From the NCBI RefSeq assembly GCF_946482535.1, contig NZ_CAMLRU010000012.1, forward strand, positions 1-27,984: DNA of 27,984 bases. Reading direction: 5' to 3'. Both the position numbers and the translations under genes were made by a program. Source of the stretch: an uncultured Flavobacterium sp. (lineage in GTDB: Bacteria > Bacteroidota > Bacteroidia > Flavobacteriales > Flavobacteriaceae). The notes below the pieces were generated by a model. That model made no database searches. It saw nothing but the letters and a program-made list of their open reading frames with translations, and had not been told where the DNA came from. Below are positions 23,048 through 27,984 of the stretch, piece after piece (position 1 is the first letter of the stretch; every line of letters begins with the position of its first letter).

Positions 23048-24511
23048 TTATTTTCCCAGTTGTTCTAATAGTTCTTTTACAATTTTCATATCGTCAAAAT
23101 CATGACGAACACCTTGTATTTCCTGATAAGTTTCGTGTCCTTTTCCGGCAATTAAAATGATATCATTTGGCCCGGCCAATTGGCAAGCAGTTTTAATGGC
23201 TTGTTTTCTATCGACAATGGACAACGTTTTTTTATGGTTTTGCGGTTCTACTCCTTTTTCCATATCGGCTATAATATCAATAGGATCTTCGGTTCGCGGA
23301 TTGTCGGAAGTGATGATTACCTGATTGCTCATGTTTGTAGCAATATTGGCCATGATAGGTCTTTTGGCTTTATCTCTATCGCCGCCACATCCTACTACCG
23401 TAATCAATTTTTCATTATTGGTACGGATATCATTGATCGTACTCAACACATTTTCTAAGGCATCCGGTGTATGTGCATAGTCTACAATGGCTGTTATTTT
23501 TTGGTCGGAAACGATGAACTGGAATCGACCTGAAACACTTTCTAATTCGGAAAGCAAACGCAAGACTTCTAATTTATCTAATCCTAATTCTACCGCCGTT
23601 CCGTAAATCGCCAATAAATTATAAGCATTGAAAGTGCCTATCAATCTTACCCAAACTTCATTTTCATTGATTTTCAGCAACAATCCCGACAATTGGTTTT
23701 CTAAGATTTGTGCTTTATAATCGGCATAAGATTTTAGAGCATAAGTCAATTTTTTGGCATAAGTATTTTGCAACATAACCAAGCCGTTTTTGTCATCGAT
23801 GTTGGTTAAGGCAAAAGCAGTTTTAGGCAAATGGTCGAAAAATGATTTTTTGACATCTCTGTATTCGGCAAAAGTCGGATGGTAATCTAAATGATCGTGT
23901 GACAGATTAGTGAATACACCACCAGCAAAGTGCAATCCTTCGGCGCGTTTCTGATGAATACCGTGAGAGCTGACTTCCATAAAGCAATATTCTACCCCAA
24001 CCGAATTCATTTCGGCTAAATAATAATTAATAGCTAAAGAATCCGGCGTAGTATGTGTGGCTTTGTATTCTGTATCATCCACCATGATTTTTACCGTTGA
24101 CAACAAACCAACTTTGTAACCTGCCTTTTTGAATAATTGAAACAAAAGTGAAGCAATAGTGGTTTTGCCGTTGGTTCCTGTGATTCCGACTAATTTTAAA
24201 TTTTGGGATGGATTACCGTAATAGTTTGAGGCCAAAAATGCTAGCGCTGCATTGGTATCTTTCACCTGAATATAGGTTACGCCGGTTACAATAATTTCGG
24301 GCAAAGTATCACAAACAATAACTGTTGCTCCGAGATTGATGGCTTTTTCAATAAAATCATGTCCGTTAGAAACCGTACCTCGAATCGCCACAAACACATC
24401 ATCTTGTGTGACTTTACGTGAATCGAATTCGATTTTACCAATAGGCATTTCGGTCGAACCTTTAACGACTTCTATAGCGACTTTGTATAATATGTCTTTT
24501 AAAATAATCAC
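23048..24511 (-). CDS. murE: UDP-MurNAc-tripeptide synthetase, meso-diaminopimelate type
   Basis: Adds the third residue to UDP-MurNAc-L-Ala-D-Glu. The 487-residue protein has KIEFDSRKV (26-34) in the N-terminal domain, the ATP loop GITGTNGKTTIASLLF (109-124), ATHTTPDS and FMEVSSHGIHQKRAEGLHF in the central domain, and VDYAHTPDALENVL in the C-terminal domain. The specificity motif reads DNPR (403-406), the form that binds meso-diaminopimelate; lysine-adding enzymes have a different tetrad. So this organism builds DAP-type peptidoglycan, as expected for Bacteroidota. Its start overlaps the PBP stop by 4 bp (ATGA). The assignment is secure. Confidence 0.97.
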   Translation of the reverse strand: MIILKDILYKVAIEVVKGSTEMPIGKIEFDSRKVTQDDVFVAIRGTVSNGHDFIEKAINLGATVIVCDTLPEIIVTGVTYIQVKDTNAALAFLASNYYGNPSQNLKLVGITGTNGKTTIASLLFQLFKKAGYKVGLLSTVKIMVDDTEYKATHTTPDSLAINYYLAEMNSVGVEYCFMEVSSHGIHQKRAEGLHFAGGVFTNLSHDHLDYHPTFAEYRDVKKSFFDHLPKTAFALTNIDDKNGLVMLQNTYAKKLTYALKSYADYKAQILENQLSGLLLKINENEVWVRLIGTFNAYNLLAIYGTAVELGLDKLEVLRLLSELESVSGRFQFIVSDQKITAIVDYAHTPDALENVLSTINDIRTNNEKLITVVGCGGDRDKAKRPIMANIATNMSNQVIITSDNPRTEDPIDIIADMEKGVEPQNHKKTLSIVDRKQAIKTACQLAGPNDIILIAGKGHETYQEIQGVRHDFDDMKIVKELLEQLGK

Positions 24512-26517
24512 GATAATTCGAGTATGATGACTTGATTTTTATTTAAAGGAGAACCGGGTTGAATAGATTGTCTTTTCACTTTTCCGAACCCAACTACTTT
24601 CACTTTCATTTTCATGTTTTCCAAAAGCGCTACGGCATCCATTCCGCTCATGCCTTTTACATTGGGAATCGTTTTTCCGTCAGTATTTGACTTCACGGCG
24701 TAGTCGTTATAGGCTTTTTCTTGTTTGGCAATTTTTTTATTCAGGTTTTTAATCTCGTTGGTTGACGGAGCATCGGTAAAAATCTTTTGTGCTACGCGTT
24801 TGAAAACCGGTCCAGCCACATCGGCTCCGTAATAATTATTCCCAGAAGTATTGGGTTTGTGAACTACCACAATACAAGAATATTTCGGATTTTCTGCCGG
24901 GAAAAAGCCCACGAAAGAAGAAATGTAATGTTTCTCGCTTCCACCGTTTTTACCGTAATTGGCTTGAGCAGTTCCGGTTTTTCCGGCCATGGAAAAATCT
25001 TTGGAATACAATTTTGAACCGGTACCTTTTTTAACTACATTCTCCAGAACTGCTTTTAACTTTTTAATCGTTTCATCGGAGCAGATTTTAGGATTGATGA
25101 CCTCTTTGTTGTATTTCTTGATGGTTTTATTCCACTCTTTTATTTCGGAAACGAATTGCGGTTTTACCATTTCACCGTTGTTGGCTATCGCATTATACAA
25201 GGTTAAAGTCTGCAAAGGCGTCACTGAAACTCCGTAACCAAAAGCCATCCACGGTAAAGAAATAGCACTCCAATGTTTGTCACCCGGTTGCGGAATATAA
25301 GGTTTGCCTTCACCTTGAAAAGGCAATCCTAAAGGTTTATTCAAACCCATTCGGTCGATTCTTTCCACAAACTCTTTTGGGTTATTTTTATAATTTTCAT
25401 AAACCGCTTGAACTAAAACGGTATTGGATGACACTTCAAAACCTCTTCCGAGGGAAATTTTTCCGTATCCGCCTTCATGCGAATCGCGCACTTTTTTTCC
25501 TCGGTATTCTATGATTCCGCCACGACTGTCGTAAACTTTATTGGTGTCCACTTTTTCGTCATCTAACAAAGCAATCATGTCAACCAACTTAAATGTTGAA
25601 CCAGGTTCATGTGATTCGGCAACCGCATAATTCTGAGTTTCGAAATAAGTTGAATCCGATTCCTTTAGTTTACCCAAATTAGAAATCGCTCTGATTTTAC
25701 CGGTTTTGGTTTCCATCACGACCACGCAACCGTGTTCGGCATTGTAATCTTTGAGTTGTTTTAATAATGCATGATGCGCGATATCTTGGATATATACATC
25801 AATGGTAGAAATTACATCATAGCCATCTTGCGGGTCAATTTCGTTTTGATCGCGAATAGGTTTCCATTGGCCTTTGGCGATTTTTTGTTTCAGAACCTTA
25901 CCGTCTTTTCCGTTTAAATATTTTCTGAAAGACCATTCAATACCTTTACCATCGGGCTTTCCTTCGGGTGTGATTCTTTCGTAACCAATGGTTCTTTCGG
26001 CGATTTTTCCGATTGGATGTTCACGAACCGTTTCTTGTTCGGTGATCATGCCGCCTTTATTCGCTCCTAAATTGAATAATGGGAAGCTTTTAATTTTCAT
26101 GTATTGGGTATAACTCAAATCACGAGCTACCAACAAATACCTGTTTTTATTGTTTCTGGCGGAGGTCAATTGTGAATGATAAAAAGAACTTGGTTTGCCC
26201 AGCATTTTGGCCAACGAATCTGCCAATGGTCTTACGTTCTCCTTAAAATCTTCGGCTTTTGGCGCGACTGCATCAAATCTGATATTGTAATTAGGAATAG
26301 AAGTAGCCAGCAAACTTCCGTCGGCAGAATAAATATTTCCTTTATTGGCCGGAATCACAAAGTTTTTCACTGTTCTTTCTTTTGCCAACTTTCGGTAATG
26401 ATCACCTTCAACCCATTGAATTCTGGTTAGTTTGAAAGTAATCGCCATAGCCATCAAAAAAAGACAGAAAGCCACTAGGTAAATTCGGTAAGAGATATGT
26501 TTATCTTCTACTGCCAT
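24508..26517 (-). CDS. ftsI: Class B penicillin-binding protein (FtsI/PBP3 type) with C-terminal PASTA domain
   Basis: Septal D,D-transpeptidase that cross-links new peptidoglycan with FtsW. The 669-residue protein has one N-terminal membrane helix (~11-28), the PBP dimerisation domain (~45-215, with IPANKGNIYSADGSLLA from 55), and the transpeptidase domain with its three active-site motifs: STFK (Ser307 nucleophile), SSN (363-365) and KTG (513-515). After the domain ends near 585 a Lys-rich link leads to a PASTA domain (~615-669, IPNVKGMSGMDAVALLENM), absent from E. coli FtsI but common in spore-forming Firmicutes SpoVD/PBP2x-like and Bacteroidota proteins. It overlaps the ftsL-like gene by 10 bp upstream and murE by 4 bp downstream. 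Confidence 0.95.
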   Translation of the reverse strand: MAVEDKHISYRIYLVAFCLFLMAMAITFKLTRIQWVEGDHYRKLAKERTVKNFVIPANKGNIYSADGSLLATSIPNYNIRFDAVAPKAEDFKENVRPLADSLAKMLGKPSSFYHSQLTSARNNKNRYLLVARDLSYTQYMKIKSFPLFNLGANKGGMITEQETVREHPIGKIAERTIGYERITPEGKPDGKGIEWSFRKYLNGKDGKVLKQKIAKGQWKPIRDQNEIDPQDGYDVISTIDVYIQDIAHHALLKQLKDYNAEHGCVVVMETKTGKIRAISNLGKLKESDSTYFETQNYAVAESHEPGSTFKLVDMIALLDDEKVDTNKVYDSRGGIIEYRGKKVRDSHEGGYGKISLGRGFEVSSNTVLVQAVYENYKNNPKEFVERIDRMGLNKPLGLPFQGEGKPYIPQPGDKHWSAISLPWMAFGYGVSVTPLQTLTLYNAIANNGEMVKPQFVSEIKEWNKTIKKYNKEVINPKICSDETIKKLKAVLENVVKKGTGSKLYSKDFSMAGKTGTAQANYGKNGGSEKHYISSFVGFFPAENPKYSCIVVVHKPNTSGNNYYGADVAGPVFKRVAQKIFTDAPSTNEIKNLNKKIAKQEKAYNDYAVKSNTDGKTIPNVKGMSGMDAVALLENMKMKVKVVGFGKVKRQSIQPGSPLNKNQVIILELS

Positions 26518-26855
26518 AATTTTTGGAAGAATGTTTTTTCAACCGGTTTTTTAATTTTTATTTTTTGTGGCGGAACCGATGAAGGGAAAATATTTCTCTC
26601 TTTCATTGTTTCTGAAACAGTCGATTCCATTTTTAGTTTCATTAATTCTGATCGTTTGTCTACAAATTCTGAGCGCAATTCTTTAACTTCATTAGTCAAC
26701 TCGGCAATTCTGAAAATTTTTTGATCATATCGGTGTTCATTTGCAATCATCAAAATCGCCAGCAAAATCAAGAACACAATGAATCGCCAGTTTTTAGTAG
26801 CGTCTTCATTGACTAAGAATCGTGCTTTTAATATGCCGTAAACTCCTTTTTTCAT
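26508..26855 (-). CDS. ftsL: FtsL-like divisome protein
   Basis: A 115-residue bitopic membrane protein: about 23 cytoplasmic residues, one membrane helix (WRFIVFLILLAILMIANEH, 23-41) and a periplasmic coiled coil (~48-85, RIAELTNEVKELRSEFVDKR), then a Pro/Lys-rich tail. This is the shape of FtsL, which forms a complex with FtsQ/DivIB and FtsB and activates FtsW-FtsI. Sequence conservation in FtsL is very low, so the call depends on topology and on its place between rsmH and the septal PBP gene, which it overlaps by 10 bp. rsmH ends 8 bp upstream. Confidence 0.85.
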   Translation of the reverse strand: MKKGVYGILKARFLVNEDATKNWRFIVFLILLAILMIANEHRYDQKIFRIAELTNEVKELRSEFVDKRSELMKLKMESTVSETMKERNIFPSSVPPQKIKIKKPVEKTFFQKLWQ

Positions 26856-26863
26856 CTGACTTT

Positions 26864-27772
26864 TTAAATTTTTTCAGCAATCCTTAACTTGGCACTTCTG
26901 GCTCTATTGTTGATTTTTATTTCAGCTTCGGTCGGAACAATTAGTTTTCCAACTAACTTAAACGGCACCGTAAAATTTCCGAAGAAATCACGCTCCGGTT
27001 CACCTTCAAACATCCCGTTTTTCATAAAGCGTTTTACCAATCTATCTTCTAAAGAGTGATAGGAAATGACGCTTAATCGTCCTTCGGGTTTCAATATCTC
27101 AAGGGATTGCTCTAAAAATTCTTTAAGCACTTCCATTTCTTGATTGACTTCAATTCGAATGGCTTGATAGATTTGGGCCAATACTTTGTTTTTTACTTTT
27201 TCAGGTAAATATTTGGCCAACACCATTTTTAATTCTTCGGTCGTATTGATGGCTCTTTTTTCTCTGGCTTCTACAATAGTTCTTGCGATGGCCGGAGCTG
27301 CCTTCAATTCACCATAGTCCAAAAAAACGCGTCTCAGATTAACATCGTCATATTCATTAATCACTTTGTGTGCATCGAGTTCGTTTCTTTTGCTCATTCG
27401 CATATCCAAATCGGCATCAAAACGAGTGGAAAAACCTCTTTCGGGCACATCAAATTGGTGAGATGAAACCCCTAAATCGGCTAAAATACCATCGACACTT
27501 TTCACGCCGTGAAACCTCAAAAAACGCTTGATATATCTGAAATTCTCTTGAATCAACGTAAATCTTTCATCGGGCAATGCATTGGCCCAAGCATCTTCAT
27601 CTTGGTCAAATCCGAACAATTTTCCGTTGGGCCCTAAGCGTTTCAAAATTTCTTTTGAATGTCCGCCACCGCCAAAAGTCACATCGACATAAATTCCATC
27701 AGGTTTGATATTCAAGCCATCTACTGTTTCCTTGAGTAAAACCGGATTATGATATTCCATCGCCATCATCAT
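26864..27772 (-). CDS. rsmH: 16S rRNA (cytosine-1402-N4)-methyltransferase
   Basis: S-adenosylmethionine-dependent enzyme that methylates N4 of C1402 in 16S rRNA, in the ribosomal P site. The protein (up to 302 residues) has YHNPVLLKETVDGLN at its N terminus, the SAM loop YVDVTFGGGGHSKEIL (~28-43), LADLGVSSHQFD and RGFSTRFDADLDMRM in the catalytic domain, and ISYHSLEDRLVKRFMK near the C terminus. Four in-frame starts crowd the beginning (three consecutive ATG from 27772, and one at 27760); the conserved family sequence begins at the glutamate after the last, so the true start may be 27766 or 27760. All of them overlap the 3' end of mraZ, as is usual. Confidence 0.95.
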   Translation of the reverse strand: MMMAMEYHNPVLLKETVDGLNIKPDGIYVDVTFGGGGHSKEILKRLGPNGKLFGFDQDEDAWANALPDERFTLIQENFRYIKRFLRFHGVKSVDGILADLGVSSHQFDVPERGFSTRFDADLDMRMSKRNELDAHKVINEYDDVNLRRVFLDYGELKAAPAIARTIVEAREKRAINTTEELKMVLAKYLPEKVKNKVLAQIYQAIRIEVNQEMEVLKEFLEQSLEILKPEGRLSVISYHSLEDRLVKRFMKNGMFEGEPERDFFGNFTVPFKLVGKLIVPTEAEIKINNRARSAKLRIAEKI

Positions 27773-27984
27773 TTATATTTCCCATTACATCTTCGGCTAA
27801 ATCCGCGAAGTCAATATCGTCGCCTGCGATTGATTTTTCGTATAAGTCTTTATCCCAAATCTCCACGATATTAACCGCTGAAGAAAGCACTATGTCTTTT
27901 GAAATGTGACCAAAACCCACCAAGACTTTCGGAATTAACAATCGCCATAAAACAACCACTTCAACAACTTTCACTCCGGCCGTA
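27747..27984 (-). CDS. mraZ: MraZ, C-terminal part only (cut by the window end)
   Basis: The frame runs from the window edge to a stop at 27747, about 79 codons, and corresponds to the C-terminal half of MraZ, the DNA-binding regulator at the head of dcw operons. Recognisable parts are TAGVKVVEV at the edge, RLLIP, FGHISKDIVLSSAVNIVEIW and DKDLYEKSI, then an acidic tail (DDIDFADLAEDVMGNINDDGDG). The second AbrB-like half should read close to VEVD-x-x-GRLLIPKDL. Here it reads VEVVVLWRLLIPKVL: both aspartates and the glycine are replaced. A GTG at 27974 is not the real start; the frame is open beyond it and the N-terminal half lies outside the window. The identification is good; the odd residues are treated in the findings. 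Confidence 0.88.
   Translation of the reverse strand, partial: TAGVKVVEVVVLWRLLIPKVLVGFGHISKDIVLSSAVNIVEIWDKDLYEKSIAGDDIDFADLAEDVMGNINDDGDGIS

Overview
The window looks like chromosome from a member of the Flavobacteriaceae, most likely Flavobacterium or a close relative. The evidence is: low GC with A/T-rich gaps; no clear Shine-Dalgarno sequences; a Bacteroidota-type division and cell-wall (dcw) cluster with a very long FtsZ and no murF or ddl; a MurE with the meso-diaminopimelate motif; and short palindromic intergenic repeats of kinds I remember from Flavobacterium genomes. The genus is an inference.

Left part, plus strand (about 1-10610): a galactan and galactose utilisation cluster. 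A GntR-type regulator with a sugar-binding-protein-like sensor domain (cut by the window start) is divergent from galM (aldose 1-epimerase), two tandem but dissimilar GH53 endo-beta-1,4-galactanases (one lipoprotein, one with an ordinary signal peptide), a secreted GH2 beta-galactosidase, galK, galT and an SSS-family sodium/sugar symporter. Together they describe a route: galactan is cut outside the cytoplasm, trimmed to galactose, imported with sodium, epimerised, phosphorylated and passed to the Leloir pathway. galE and a SusC/SusD pair are not in the window. A 91-bp palindromic repeat fills the galK-galT gap.

Middle (about 10613-12446): a convergent MtfA-type metallopeptidase gene, a stretch with four consecutive hairpins (at least one a good terminator), tRNA-Arg(UCG), a GatB/YqeY-domain gene, and a compact block of repeats before the ftsZ terminator.

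Right part, minus strand (about 12447-27984): the dcw cluster in transcription order mraZ (cut by the window end), rsmH, ftsL-like, ftsI-type PBP with a PASTA domain, murE, mraY, murD, ftsW, murG, murC, ftsQ, ftsA, ftsZ. Many of the genes overlap or abut, as expected of one long operon making lipid II and the divisome. yqeY follows after the ftsZ terminator.

The most unusual signal is not a gene. Four intergenic gaps on the right-hand side (tRNA-yqeY, upstream of yqeY, ftsW-murD, mraY-murE) carry sequence with an exact or near-exact 7-base period. Each gap uses a different heptad. In two of them the heptads form inverted arms whose conserved 3-4 base blocks pair in register, like rungs of a ladder. 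I know of no described family that matches. A second point is that the last codons at the window edge, in mraZ, carry several changes at residues normally conserved, which may be contig-end sequence error. I saw no CRISPR array, insertion sequence, phage gene or defence system.
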